Made by a program: the position numbers and the translations under genes
DNA from: Pseudonocardia oroxyli
GTDB lineage: Bacteria; Actinomycetota; Actinomycetes; Mycobacteriales; Pseudonocardiaceae
Assembly: GCF_900102195.1 (NCBI RefSeq)
Contig: NZ_FNBE01000002.1
Span: 62,001 to 126,000, forward strand
Length of the DNA stretch: 64,000 nucleotides
Direction: 5' to 3'
The notes under the pieces: generated by a model
The model's database searches: none
Told to the model about the DNA's origin: nothing
Seen by the model: only the letters and a program-made list of their open reading frames with translations
In this document: positions 8,061-16,017 of the stretch, in pieces
Numbering within the stretch: position 1 is the stretch's first letter
Layout: each line of letters opens with the position of its first letter

Positions 8061-8759
8061 TCAGCGGTCGACGACCAGCCACCCGCCGTGGTGCTCGGAC
8101 ACGGTGAAGGGGAGCCCGGTCTCCTCGCCGAGGGCACGCAGACCGTCCGCGTCGAACGTCGTGAGGTGCCCCCAGGTCTCGTTCGGCGTGTCCTCGAACG
8201 GCACCGCGACGACCACCCGCCGCCGGGCCAGTCGGATGGCCTCGGCGAGCACGACCTTGCCGTCCTGGGCGGGCAGGTGCTCGATCAGGTGCACGGCGAG
8301 CACGGTGTCGACGGCGCCGTCGGGGAGCGGGACCGCGCGGGCGTCGGAGAGCAGGGTCTCGACGTCCAGACCCAGCCGCGGGGCGAGGCGCCCCAACAGG
8401 TCCACGGTGCCGGGGGTGAGGTCGCCCGCGATCACCCGGTGGCCCGCGGCCGCGAGCCGCAGGGCGAGGAACCCGAAGCAGCAGCCCAGCTCCAGGACCT
8501 CGCCGACCGCCAGCTGCGCCGCCCGCTCGTGCACGGGTTTGATCTCGGCGTTCGTCCCGCCGGGCGCGGGTTCGCCGTGCAGCGCGGCCAGGGTGTTGCG
8601 ATAGAAGGCGAGCCACGCCTCGTCGGGATCGGCCGCCGCCGCGGTGACGATCGCGACGAACGCCTCCTCGAAGCGCTCCGGCCCCAGGATCCCGGGCACC
8701 AGCAGGGTGCGGTCCAGCCATCCGGCCAGGTCGTTGTCCAGCTGTCCGAGCCCGATCAT
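8061..8759 (-). CDS. SAM-dependent methyltransferase, possible mycofactocin glycan methyltransferase (MftM-like)
   Basis: This 232-residue class I methyltransferase has motif I VLELGCCFGFLALRLA, the acidic motif II (VIAGDLTPG), and VHLIEHLPAQ at motif IV. The C-terminal part has VVVAVPFED, GHLTTFD and HGGWLVVD. MftM methylates the glucose chain of mycofactocins. The CCFGF type of motif I, the GHxxTFD segment and the location 7 kb from a mycofactocin cluster suggest that role, but I recall the family only loosely and this is an inference. Start ATG 8759. It converges with the molybdenum hydroxylase operon. Confidence 0.6.
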   Translation of the reverse strand: MIGLGQLDNDLAGWLDRTLLVPGILGPERFEEAFVAIVTAAAADPDEAWLAFYRNTLAALHGEPAPGGTNAEIKPVHERAAQLAVGEVLELGCCFGFLALRLAAAGHRVIAGDLTPGTVDLLGRLAPRLGLDVETLLSDARAVPLPDGAVDTVLAVHLIEHLPAQDGKVVLAEAIRLARRRVVVAVPFEDTPNETWGHLTTFDADGLRALGEETGLPFTVSEHHGGWLVVDR

Positions 8760-8871
8760 CGCAGCCCCCTCCGTCGCCCCCGACGCTAGGCACGCGCGGC
8801 CCGGCATGGGTGCGATCCCGTCCGCCGGGCTCCGCGGAACCGTCCGACCGGAGGGGGCGGCGCGCCGCCGA

Positions 8872-9181
8872 TCAGCCGGGGTGCGCGCGGCGGGCGCGTC
8901 GGGTGGCGATCGCGCTGCGCACCAGGAACATCGGTGACGGCGGGATCCAGCCGAGCTGCAGGCCCAGGCCCTGGTCGTCGCGGACCGCCCAGTGCTCGGT
9001 GACCCTGCCCTCGCGCACCCGCTGGAAGTGGGCCTGCCGCACCTCGAACCCGCTTCCCGGTCGGGGCGAACGCCCGTTCCACGGCGCCGTCCGCGGTGTA
9101 GACGACGAAGGGCCCGGTCTGCCTGCCGGACATGCGGCACCCGACGACCGTGAGGTCGCCGTCCGCGACGGTGTCGCCGAG
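8872..9181 (-). pseudogene. SnoaL-like ester cyclase remnant (truncated and frameshifted)
   Basis: Reading the minus strand gives the C-terminal half of a SnoaL/NTF2-like protein: LTVVGCRMSG and TGPFVVYTADGA in one frame, then, after a one-base shift near 9055, FEVRQAHFQRVREGRVTEHW, the RDDQG segment and LGWIPPSP. The EHW..RDD..G...LGW.PP signature is characteristic of the family. The N-terminal half is missing: homology ends near 9180, where a truncated TetR gene on the other strand begins. No intact start exists. I regard it as non-functional. Confidence 0.65.
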
Positions 9182-9673
9182 GCGGCCGGGGTGTCACAGG
9201 AGACCGTCTACAAGACGTTCGGGACCAAGGCGGCGCTGCTCAAGGCGGTGCACGACGTCGCCATGGCCGGAGACGACGAGCCGGTCTCCGTGGCCGATCG
9301 CCCGGCGGCGCAGCGGGTCCGCGCCGCGGCGAACCCCGAGGAGGGGGCCGCGGCCTACGCCGCGATGGCCCGGGAGATCTCCGAACGGGCGGGGCCCCTG
9401 ATGCGCGTCATGCTCGCCTCCCGCGGCGGCGACGCCGATCTGGAGGCGTACGCGGCGACGCTGGACGAACAGCGGCTGATCGGTACGACGATCCACATCG
9501 GACGCTGGGCCGAGCGCGGCTGGCTGCGGACGGACCCGACCCACGCCCGGGACGTCGTCTGGATGCTGATCTCCCCGGCCGTGCACGAGATGACCGTCGC
9601 CCGGGGCTGGAGCGGGGACGACTACGAGTCCTGGCTCACCGAGACGCTCCGTGCCCTGATCCTGCGCCCCTGA
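9150..9673 (+). pseudogene. TetR-family regulator remnant lacking its N-terminus
   Basis: The frame reads VAEAAGVSQETVYKTFGTKAALLKAVHD, the second half of a TetR helix-turn-helix, followed by a full-looking ligand-binding domain ending in ETLRALILRP. The first DNA-binding helix and a plausible start codon are missing; upstream in-frame sequence is shadow of the SnoaL remnant. An extra Gly (RDGVAEAAG) suggests an indel at the join. It could still be expressed from an unusual start, but would bind DNA poorly. It ends before the palindrome at 9691. Confidence 0.6.
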
Positions 9674-9690
9674 CGTCCCGAGCCCCTGAC

Positions 9691-9752
9691 GCAGTGTGGA
9701 GCCACAATGGCCGTTTCCGGGGCCCGGAACGACGGTTGTAGTTCCACATTGC
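9691..9752. repeat. Family-C palindromic repeat, copy C1
   Basis: A 62-nt imperfect palindrome with outer arm GCAGTGTGGAGCCACAA and central GGGGCCC. Its ends match those at 11141-11203 and 33367-33428. It lies between the TetR remnant and the convergent HxlR gene. Confidence 0.7.
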
Positions 9753-9764
9753 CGCGACGTGGGA

Positions 9765-10106
9765 TCAGGGGAACCGCTCGATGTTCGCCTCGACCCACGT
9801 GCGCAGCGCCTCGAGCGGGCCGTTCGCGTCCCGTCCGAGCTCGGTGAGCGCGTACTCGACCCGCAGCGGGATCTCGGGGAACACGGTGCGCTCGACCAGG
9901 CCGTGCTCGGCGAGCCTGCGCAGCACCGCCGTCAGCACCTTCGGGCTGATCCCCTCCAGGCGGGTGCGCACCTCGCCGAACCGCAGCGGGCCCGCGGTCA
10001 GGGCGCCGAGGGCGAGGGCGCTCCACTTGTCGGCCAACAGGTCGAGTATCGAGCGGCACGGGCAGTTCGCCAGATAGGCGTCCGCGGGGGCGTTCAAGGC
10101 GGGCAT
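9765..10106 (-). CDS. HxlR-family transcriptional regulator
   Basis: A 113-residue winged-helix regulator. Seen: the N-terminal CPCRSILDLLADKW with the redox-sensing-type Cys, then RFGEVRTRLEGISPKVLTAVLRRL (recognition helix) and the wing VEYALTELGR. HxlR proteins often sense quinones or electrophiles and control adjacent reductases. This gene is divergent from a quinone-oxidoreductase-type gene 71 bp away, which fits. Start ATG 10106 (MPALNAPADAY); a longer form from 10166 would run into the shared promoter. Confidence 0.88.
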   Translation of the reverse strand: MPALNAPADAYLANCPCRSILDLLADKWSALALGALTAGPLRFGEVRTRLEGISPKVLTAVLRRLAEHGLVERTVFPEIPLRVEYALTELGRDANGPLEALRTWVEANIERFP

Positions 10107-10115
10107 GAGTAGGAT

Positions 10116-10159
10116 GGTAACCGAAGGGAAGTCGACTCCCTTGCGGGTAACCAGTACCC
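10116..10159. promoter_or_regulatory. Candidate operator region between the hxlR-type gene and its divergent target
   Basis: The 71-bp divergent intergenic region carries GGTAACC twice (10116-10122 and 10146-10152), the second within GGGTAACCAGTACCC, plus an AAGGGA/TCCCTT pair around GTCGAC (10125-10142). Symmetric sites of this kind in a shared promoter are expected for HxlR binding. The assignment is positional. Confidence 0.4.
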
Positions 10160-10177
10160 GCTGCATACCGTGGCGCC

Positions 10178-11140
10178 ATGACCACCCGCACCACCGCCGT
10201 CGACGCGCACACCTTCACCGAGATCGACCTCGACGTCCCCGACCCCGGCCCGCACGATCTCCTCGTCGAGGTCGGAGCCGTGTCCGTGAACCCGGTCGAC
10301 CACAAGGTCCGCGCCGGCCTGACCGGCCCGCGGGTGCTCGGCTTCGACGCGGCGGGCGTGGTGCGCGCCGTCGGGGCGGAGGTCACCGCGTACGCCCCCG
10401 GAGACGAGGTCTTCTACGCGGGCACCATCGACCGGCCCGGCAGCAACGCGGGTCTGCAGCTGGTGGACGAGCACGTCGTCGGGCGCAAGCCGCGCTCCCT
10501 CGACTGGGCGGAGGCCGCGGCGCTGCCGCTCACCACGATCACCGCGTGGGAGACCCTGTTCGACGCGCTGCGGCTGGGCCCCGAGAGCACCGGCAGGCTG
10601 CTGGTCGTCTCCGCCGCCGGTGGCGTGGGCTCCATGGTGACCCAGCTCGCGAAGACCCTCACCGGCGTCGAGGTGATCGGCACCGCGTCCCGCCCGGAGT
10701 CCGCCGCCTTCGCCCGGAGCATGGGCGCGGACCACATCGCCGACCACCACGACCTCGTGGCGAGCGTGCGGACCGTCGCCCCGGACGTCCAGTTCGTCTT
10801 CTCCCCGGTCTCCGGGCGGAACGTCGAGGCCTACGCCGAGCTCCTCACCCCGCGCGGCGAGATCGTCGCCATCGACGAGCCGCCGGGCATGGACCTGGTG
10901 CCGCTCAAGACCAAGAGCCTCACCTGGCACTGGGAGCTGATGTTCACCCGGCCCCTGTTCCAGCCGACGGACGCGACCCAGCGGGAGCTGCTGAACCGCG
11001 TCGCCGAGCTGGTCGACGAGGGCCACGTGCGCACCACCCTGACCCAGACGTACGCGGGCCTGACCGGTGACAACCTGCGCAAGGCGCACGAGCAGCTGGA
11101 GTCCGGCCGCACGATCGGCAAGATCGCCCTGACCCTCTGA
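10178..11140 (+). CDS. NADPH:quinone oxidoreductase-type zinc-independent alcohol dehydrogenase
   Basis: A 320-residue MDR-superfamily protein. Seen: a GroES-like N-terminal domain with PVDHKVRAG and LGFDAAGVV, then AAALPLTTITAWETL and the NADPH-binding VSAAGGVGSMVTQLAKTL. The zinc-site Cys/His residues of true alcohol dehydrogenases are absent, as in quinone reductase (zeta-crystallin) relatives. Expected reaction: NADPH-dependent one- or two-electron reduction of quinones or enones. It is divergent from an HxlR regulator and probably induced through it. Start ATG 10178. The stop is immediately followed by a family-C palindrome. Confidence 0.88.
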   Translation: MTTRTTAVDAHTFTEIDLDVPDPGPHDLLVEVGAVSVNPVDHKVRAGLTGPRVLGFDAAGVVRAVGAEVTAYAPGDEVFYAGTIDRPGSNAGLQLVDEHVVGRKPRSLDWAEAAALPLTTITAWETLFDALRLGPESTGRLLVVSAAGGVGSMVTQLAKTLTGVEVIGTASRPESAAFARSMGADHIADHHDLVASVRTVAPDVQFVFSPVSGRNVEAYAELLTPRGEIVAIDEPPGMDLVPLKTKSLTWHWELMFTRPLFQPTDATQRELLNRVAELVDEGHVRTTLTQTYAGLTGDNLRKAHEQLESGRTIGKIALTL

Positions 11141-11203
11141 CGCACTATGGAACCATAACGCGCGAAATCAGCCCTTTCGAGCGCGTTATGGTTCCATAGT
11201 GCG
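11141..11203. repeat. Family-C palindromic repeat, copy C2
   Basis: This 63-nt palindrome has arms CGCACTATGGAACCATAACG and an inner CGAAA...TTTCG. It begins the base after the oxidoreductase stop and ends 5 bp before the stop of the convergent VWA gene, so it can act as a terminator for both. It shares the TGGARCCAYAA core with C1 and C3. Confidence 0.75.
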
Positions 11204-11208
11204 AGGGG

Positions 11209-12744
11209 TCAGCGGCCGATCAGCTCGCCCGCCATCTCGTTCGTCGTCTGCTCCAGGCCGGTGAGGTCGCGGACCACGCGGACGCGGTCGCAGTACTCGG
11301 CGTAGGCGGGCAGGTCGCAGCGCCCCAGGCCCCACGAGTAGCGGGGCTCGGGGGTGAGCCAGATGGTCTCCCGCGCACGCCGGGTGATCTCGACGAACGC
11401 CTCCATGTTCGGGTCGTTGCCGTTGCCCCGCCCGTCGCCCAGGACGAGCACGGTGGACCGGCGCGTCACGGCGGACCCGTGGTCCTCCAGGAACCGGCCG
11501 AAGGCGAGCCCGTAGTTGGAGTTGGCGTCCACGTCGATCACGTCGCCGCCGAACACCAGCCCGAGCGCGTGCTCCACGGGATGGTCGGCGAACAGGTCCG
11601 TGATCTCGGCGATCTCGTCGACGAACGCGAACGAGCGCACCTGCCCGAACAGGTCCTGCAGGCCGTGGACCAGGTGCAGGGTGAACCGCGCGGTGGCGCG
11701 CACGGACAGCGAGACGTCCGCCAGGACGACCAGCCGCGGCTTGTCCTCCTGCCGCTTCACCGTGACCGGGGTGAACGGCACGCCGTCGAACCGCATGTTC
11801 TTCCGCATGGTGCGCGCGGAGTCGATGCGCCCCTGCGGGGACACCCGCCTGCGGTGGGTCAGCGCGCCGTGCAGTGTCTTGGCCAGGCGCCGCAGCGAGT
11901 CCTCGAGCTGCATCCGCTCGGTCTCCGACGCCCGGTCGACCTGTGCCGTGCGCCCCTCGCCCTCACCGCCGTCGATGATCCGCTGCTCGATCTCCAGCAG
12001 CTTCTCCAGGTGCGCCTTGATCGCCTCCGGGAGGTTGGCGAGCACGCCCGCCAGCCGCCTGCGCAACGCCGTGGCGTCGTCCTCGGTGGCGGCGTCCAGA
12101 TCCTCCTCGGCGGCGGTCAGCCACCCGAGCAGCGCCTCCTGCTGGGCCACCGACAGGTCGGCGTCGACCTTCGTCCCGGTGGCCGTCGAGATGTCGCCCG
12201 GCAGCCCGGCCCCGGAGAGCCGGTCGGTCTCGATCTGCACCCGGTTGCCCTCGGAGAGCGGCTGGCCCTGGTTGTCCTTGGAGAACACGATCTCCTCGGT
12301 CATCGCGGCCAGGTCGATCTTGTTGGCCTCCTGGTGCAGGTTGTACTGCTGGGCCAGGTCCTCGGGGTCGAAGTAGTCCCGGATGTCCACGGGCTTGCCG
12401 TGCTCGTGGCCCTGCTGCGGGGTCTCCGACGGGTCCTCGGACAGGGTGAAGTCGTCGAGCGTGCCCTCGTCGGAGAGGTCGCCGTGTCCGTGCCCGTGGC
12501 CGTGCCCCGTCTCCGCCTCACCCACCTTGACCAGGGCGAAGAACAGGTCGAACACCTCGTCGTAGGTCGCCTCGTCGCGGCGGTCCTTGATCAGGGCGAC
12601 GCGCAGCGCCTCCTTGAGCACCGACTTGTCGCCCAGCACGCCCGGCTGCGAGGCGCACCGCATGGCGTCGACGGCCTCGGAGACCGAGATCCGCACGCCG
12701 CGGATGCGCAGCAGCCGGACGAACCGGTGGATGCTCGCCTCCAC
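11209..12744 (-). CDS. VWA-domain protein, CoxE-like maturation factor with His-Gly tract
   Basis: A 511-residue protein with a C-terminal von Willebrand A domain. The MIDAS-type motif is LADVSLSVRATARFTLHLVHGLQ, and further elements are VFGGDVIDVDANSNYG and LVLGDGRGNGND. The N-terminal region is helical and acidic and carries a HGHGHGH tract at residues 81-87. VWA proteins of this type work with MoxR AAA+ ATPases as metal-insertion or remodelling chaperones; CoxE helps mature CO dehydrogenase. The GTG start at 12744 overlaps the MoxR stop (translationally coupled). The client could be the molybdenum hydroxylase at 4.4 kb or the methanol dehydrogenase upstream. Confidence 0.85.
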   Translation of the reverse strand: MEASIHRFVRLLRIRGVRISVSEAVDAMRCASQPGVLGDKSVLKEALRVALIKDRRDEATYDEVFDLFFALVKVGEAETGHGHGHGHGDLSDEGTLDDFTLSEDPSETPQQGHEHGKPVDIRDYFDPEDLAQQYNLHQEANKIDLAAMTEEIVFSKDNQGQPLSEGNRVQIETDRLSGAGLPGDISTATGTKVDADLSVAQQEALLGWLTAAEEDLDAATEDDATALRRRLAGVLANLPEAIKAHLEKLLEIEQRIIDGGEGEGRTAQVDRASETERMQLEDSLRRLAKTLHGALTHRRRVSPQGRIDSARTMRKNMRFDGVPFTPVTVKRQEDKPRLVVLADVSLSVRATARFTLHLVHGLQDLFGQVRSFAFVDEIAEITDLFADHPVEHALGLVFGGDVIDVDANSNYGLAFGRFLEDHGSAVTRRSTVLVLGDGRGNGNDPNMEAFVEITRRARETIWLTPEPRYSWGLGRCDLPAYAEYCDRVRVVRDLTGLEQTTNEMAGELIGR

Positions 12745-13925
12745 TACAGGGCCCGCTTGCGTCCGAGCCCGAAGGACCGCGAGCCCTGCCCGGCGGTCAC
12801 GTTGCGCACCTTGGCCGCGGTGTCCTTCTCGGTGCCCTTGGCGTACGCCGGGGTGCCGTAGACGCCGTCGCCGTGGCGGCCCGCGGTGTCCTTGGCCGAA
12901 CGGATCGCGCTGCCGTCCGGCTCGTCCTCGTGGCCGTGCCCGTGGCCATGTCCGTGCCCGTGCCCGTGGCCGTGCTCCTCGATCTCCCCGTTGGGGTCCA
13001 CCAGCCGCGGCAGCGCCTCGAGCGCCTTGGTCACGTCCTTGTCGTACTTGACGACGACGGAGACGGTGTCCGACAGGATCTGCGCGTTCAGCTCCTCGAC
13101 CCCGAGGACCGCGAGGGTGCGGGCCCAGTCGATCGTCTCCGAGATGCTCGGCGCCTTGCGCAGCTCCAGCTCGCGCAGCCCGCGGACCACGTTGACCAGC
13201 TCCTCGGCCAGCGCGTCCGACAGCCCGGTCTTCTTGGACCGGACGATCTCCAGCTCGCGCTCCGCGGCCGGGTAGTCCAGGAACAGGTGCAGGCAGCGGC
13301 GCTTGAGGGCCGCCGCGAGGTCACGAGTGTTGTTGGAGGTCAGCAGCACGTAGGGGCGCTGTGTCGCGACGAACGTCCCGACCTCGGGGATCGAGATCTG
13401 GAACTCGCCGAGGGTCTCCAGGAGCACGGCCTCGAGCGCCTCGTCGGCCCGGTCGACCTCGTCGATCAGCAGCACGACCGGCTCCTCGGAGCGGATCGCC
13501 TCCAGCAGCGGGCGCGGGGCCAGGAAGCGCTCGGAGAAGAAGACGCTCTCGTTCTGCCCGATCCGGTCCACGGCCGCGCCCAGGTCGGGGGCGTCCTCCA
13601 CGACCTGCCCGATCTTCTCGCGGAGGATCTGGGTGTACATGAGCTGCTTGCCGTAGTCCCACTCGTACAGGGCCTTCGTCTCGTCCTGGCCCTCGTAGCA
13701 CTGCAGCCGCAGCAGCCGTCGGCCCGTGGCCAGCGCGAGCATCTTGGCCAGCTCGGTCTTGCCGACGCCCGCGGGTCCCTCCAGCAGCAGCGGCTTGTCG
13801 AGGCGGGTGAGCAGGAAGACCGTCGTCGCGAGCCGGGTGTCGGCGATGTAGCCCTGCTCGCGCAGGGCCTCGACCACCTCGTCGACGGACTCGAAGGGGG
13901 CGGTGCTTTCGGACGACGATGTCAC
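12744..13925 (-). CDS. MoxR-family AAA+ ATPase (CoxD-like) with His-Gly tail
   Basis: A 393-residue AAA+ ATPase: Walker A GPAGVGKTEL, Walker B VVLLIDEVDRAD, sensor LLTSNNTRDL, and arginine-finger region LKRRCLHLFLDYP. It belongs to the CoxD-type MoxR group that activates cofactor-containing enzymes together with a VWA partner, encoded just downstream. After the lid domain comes HGHGHGHGHGHGHGH (residues 318-332, eight His), then a charged tail ending in GLGRKRAL. The tract should bind transition metals. Start GTG 13925 is preceded by GGAAGGAG at 6-nt spacing; the longer in-frame ATG at 13985 has no such site. It lies about 160 bp downstream of the methanol dehydrogenase on the same strand. 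Confidence 0.88.
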   Translation of the reverse strand: MTSSSESTAPFESVDEVVEALREQGYIADTRLATTVFLLTRLDKPLLLEGPAGVGKTELAKMLALATGRRLLRLQCYEGQDETKALYEWDYGKQLMYTQILREKIGQVVEDAPDLGAAVDRIGQNESVFFSERFLAPRPLLEAIRSEEPVVLLIDEVDRADEALEAVLLETLGEFQISIPEVGTFVATQRPYVLLTSNNTRDLAAALKRRCLHLFLDYPAAERELEIVRSKKTGLSDALAEELVNVVRGLRELELRKAPSISETIDWARTLAVLGVEELNAQILSDTVSVVVKYDKDVTKALEALPRLVDPNGEIEEHGHGHGHGHGHGHGHEDEPDGSAIRSAKDTAGRHGDGVYGTPAYAKGTEKDTAAKVRNVTAGQGSRSFGLGRKRAL

Positions 13926-14039
13926 GGGTCTCCTTCCGACGGCTCCTCGAGCGAGCCGGGGCGTACAGGCCGGCGGGCCCGCCACGCCTCCAGTGTGCGC
14001 CGGATGCGTGGGGCGGGCCCGTCGAAGCAGGTCACAGCC

Positions 14040-14079
14040 GTGAGCGGCGATAGTCGCCAGAGCGACTATCGCCGCTCAC
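14040..14079. repeat. Family-A palindromic repeat, copy A2
   Basis: A perfect 18-bp stem (GTGAGCGGCGATAGTCGC) with loop CAGA. It lies 7 bp past the stop of the methanol dehydrogenase gene and before the moxR gene on the same strand. It may terminate or attenuate transcription between them. Confidence 0.85.
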
Positions 14080-14086
14080 GGGTGGG

Positions 14087-15379
14087 TCAGGACAGCAGGT
14101 CGTCCAGGTCGCCGTTGATGCAGTGGTCGACGACCGGGCGCACCGTCTCGAACGTGCACTCCTTGGGGTTGCCGGGGGTGCAGGCGTCGCCGAGGACGTG
14201 GTTGGTGATGCGGTCGACGTCCGCCGCGTCGCCGACGATCGTGGGCGCGTTCTCGTAGTACTTGGTCGGGCCCTGGCCCAGCCGGTTCTTCGAGTACGAG
14301 TCCTGCGTGACGTCGATGAAGCGCTCCGGGATGCCCACGTCGCGCAGCAGTCGGATGGACGCGGCCAGCGCGGCCTCCGCGGCCTGCACCTTGGTCATGC
14401 CGTGGGTGTCGATGCCCATGGCCTCCGCGATGTCCGCGAAGCGCTCGTAGGCGACCGGCATGTTGAAGGCCCACACGCGGGGCAGCGCGATCGCGTTGTT
14501 GAGGCCGTGGTGGGTGTCGTAGAAGGCCGACACCGCGTGGGAGATCGAGTGGATGATCCCGAGACCACCGGAGTTGAACGCCTGGGCGGCGATGTACTGC
14601 GCGTACATCATGCCCTCGCGACCGGCGAGGTCCTGGCCGTTCCAGACCGCGGCGCGCAGGCTCTGCGCGGTCAGCTTGATCGCGTGCAGCGCGTTGCCCA
14701 GCGACGGCTGGAAGTTGAGCCGGGACACGTAGGGCTCGGAGGCGTGCGCCAGCACGTCGAACCCGCACTGGGCGGTGTAGTCGATCGGGCAGTCGTAGTA
14801 GAGCACCGGGTCGTCGATCGCCAGGGAGGTCACCGAGGCGTCGTCGAACGCGACGTACTTGTGGGGGTTGTCCGGGTCCGTCGTGGTGTCGGTGATGACG
14901 TAGGCCCACGAGGTCTCCGAGCCGGTGCCGGCCGTGGTGGAGACCGCGATGTGCGGCGGGTTCTGCGGGTTCTCGGACTTGTTGAAGCCCTCGAACTCGT
15001 TGACGTTGCGGCCGTCGTGGGCCACGGAGATGCGCGCGCCCTTGCAGGCGTCGTGGCTGGAACCGCCGCCGATCGAGACGAACGAGTCGCAGTTGTTCTG
15101 CTGGTAGAGGCCCACAGCGTCCATGACGTTGTAGTCCTTGGGGTTCGACTCGACCTGGTCGTAGAGCACGACCTCGAGACCGTGGTACTTCATCGACTCG
15201 ACGATCTTGTGCACGATGTCCGTACCGCGCAGACCCGAGGTCATCACCAGGGTCTTCTTGAAGCCGAGCTTCAGGGCCTCCGGCCCGATCATCTCGTGCG
15301 CACCCGGCCCGAGCAGTGCCTTGGGGAACGGGTGGAACTCCTTGAGCGGGAACGGCTTGAGCAGTTCGTCGACCTGCAT
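14087..15379 (-). CDS. NDMA-dependent methanol dehydrogenase
   Basis: A 430-residue iron-type (group III) alcohol dehydrogenase. Seen: GGGSSHDACKG for NAD(P) binding, STTAGTGSE, CGFDVLAHASEPYVS, and the metal-binding HSISHAVSAFYDTHHGLNNA. The N-terminus LLKPFPLKEFHPFPKALLGPG is typical of the NDMA:methanol oxidoreductase of Amycolatopsis and Mycobacterium. These enzymes keep NAD(P)H tightly bound and pass electrons to mycofactocin, with NDMA as artificial acceptor. The mycofactocin cluster starts 640 bp away, divergently, which strongly supports the call. Start ATG 15379 follows AAAGGG. The upstream 187 bp (15380-15566) holds its promoter but no motif I can name. Confidence 0.92.
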   Translation of the reverse strand: MQVDELLKPFPLKEFHPFPKALLGPGAHEMIGPEALKLGFKKTLVMTSGLRGTDIVHKIVESMKYHGLEVVLYDQVESNPKDYNVMDAVGLYQQNNCDSFVSIGGGSSHDACKGARISVAHDGRNVNEFEGFNKSENPQNPPHIAVSTTAGTGSETSWAYVITDTTTDPDNPHKYVAFDDASVTSLAIDDPVLYYDCPIDYTAQCGFDVLAHASEPYVSRLNFQPSLGNALHAIKLTAQSLRAAVWNGQDLAGREGMMYAQYIAAQAFNSGGLGIIHSISHAVSAFYDTHHGLNNAIALPRVWAFNMPVAYERFADIAEAMGIDTHGMTKVQAAEAALAASIRLLRDVGIPERFIDVTQDSYSKNRLGQGPTKYYENAPTIVGDAADVDRITNHVLGDACTPGNPKECTFETVRPVVDHCINGDLDDLLS

Positions 15380-15566
15380 GGCAGCCCTTTCTGGTGCAGG
15401 TGGAGTCGGCGGAGGCGAAGCCCGCGCAGCCGACCATCGGTCCGACGGGGACGCTAGGGCGGGCGTGACGCCGGGCACAGGGTGACGACGGGCAAACCGT
15501 CAAGAGGTGGGGGTGGAAACCGTCCGGGCGGAGGGGTTCTTGTTGCAGGTCACTGGCGACAAGCCC

Positions 15567-15905
15567 TCAGTGCGGCAGGTCGGGGGCGTCGAACCCGCCG
15601 TCCGGCCGTGCGGGGTACGGCACGACGGCCCGGACGGCGGCGACCGGCACCGCGCCGTAGGCGTGGGGGAACAGCATCGACTCGGGATCACCCGGCACGC
15701 CCGGCTCCCACCGGACGTCCGTCAGCTGCGCGGGGTCGAGCACGAGCAGGAGCACGTCCGGGCGACCGTGGAAGAGCCGGTTCGCGGGCAGGGCCACCTG
15801 GTCCGGTGTGGACAGGTGCACGAACTCCTCGAGCGGGAGGAGCGCGCCGCGCTCCTGCGCCGCGCGCCAGTCGTCCGGAGTCGTCAGGTGCAGGAGGGTC
15901 GCCAC
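15567..15905 (-). CDS. DUF952 domain-containing protein
   Basis: A 112-residue protein of the DUF952 family, whose fold resembles ADP-ribosyltransferase-like proteins and whose function is unknown. Seen: TLLHLTTPDDWRAAQERG, FVHLSTPDQVALPANRLF, LLVLDPAQL and the conserved FPHAYGAVPVAAV. The GTG start at 15905 is chosen because the 22 residues before it (from 15971) are low-complexity and overlap the mftA promoter. It is divergent from mftA by 112 bp, so both share a regulatory region. No known link with mycofactocin. Confidence 0.8.
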   Translation of the reverse strand: MATLLHLTTPDDWRAAQERGALLPLEEFVHLSTPDQVALPANRLFHGRPDVLLLVLDPAQLTDVRWEPGVPGDPESMLFPHAYGAVPVAAVRAVVPYPARPDGGFDAPDLPH

Positions 15906-15948
15906 GCGTCCAGGATGCCCGCCGCCCGTCCGATCGGATGGGCCACCC

Positions 15949-15977
15949 TTGTAATCGGCACCCGGTGCCAATACTGT
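15949..15977 (+). promoter_or_regulatory. Predicted mftA promoter with operator in the spacer
   Basis: TTGTAA (15949-15954), a 17-bp spacer and TACTGT (15972-15977) form a reasonable sigma-70-type promoter. The spacer contains the perfect palindrome GGCACCCGGTGCC (15957-15969). A repressor bound there would block RNA polymerase. MftR, the TetR-type regulator of mycofactocin genes, is the obvious candidate but is not encoded in this window. Prediction from sequence only. Confidence 0.5.
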
Positions 15978-16017
15978 CCGGAGGACCCGACGCCGACGTC
16001 ACACCAGGAGGTACGCC

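Noticed and set aside
12930..12974. Short tandem repeat resembling a CRISPR or minisatellite
   Set aside because: It is a 6-bp period encoding His-Gly in the MoxR protein; no spacers or cas genes exist.
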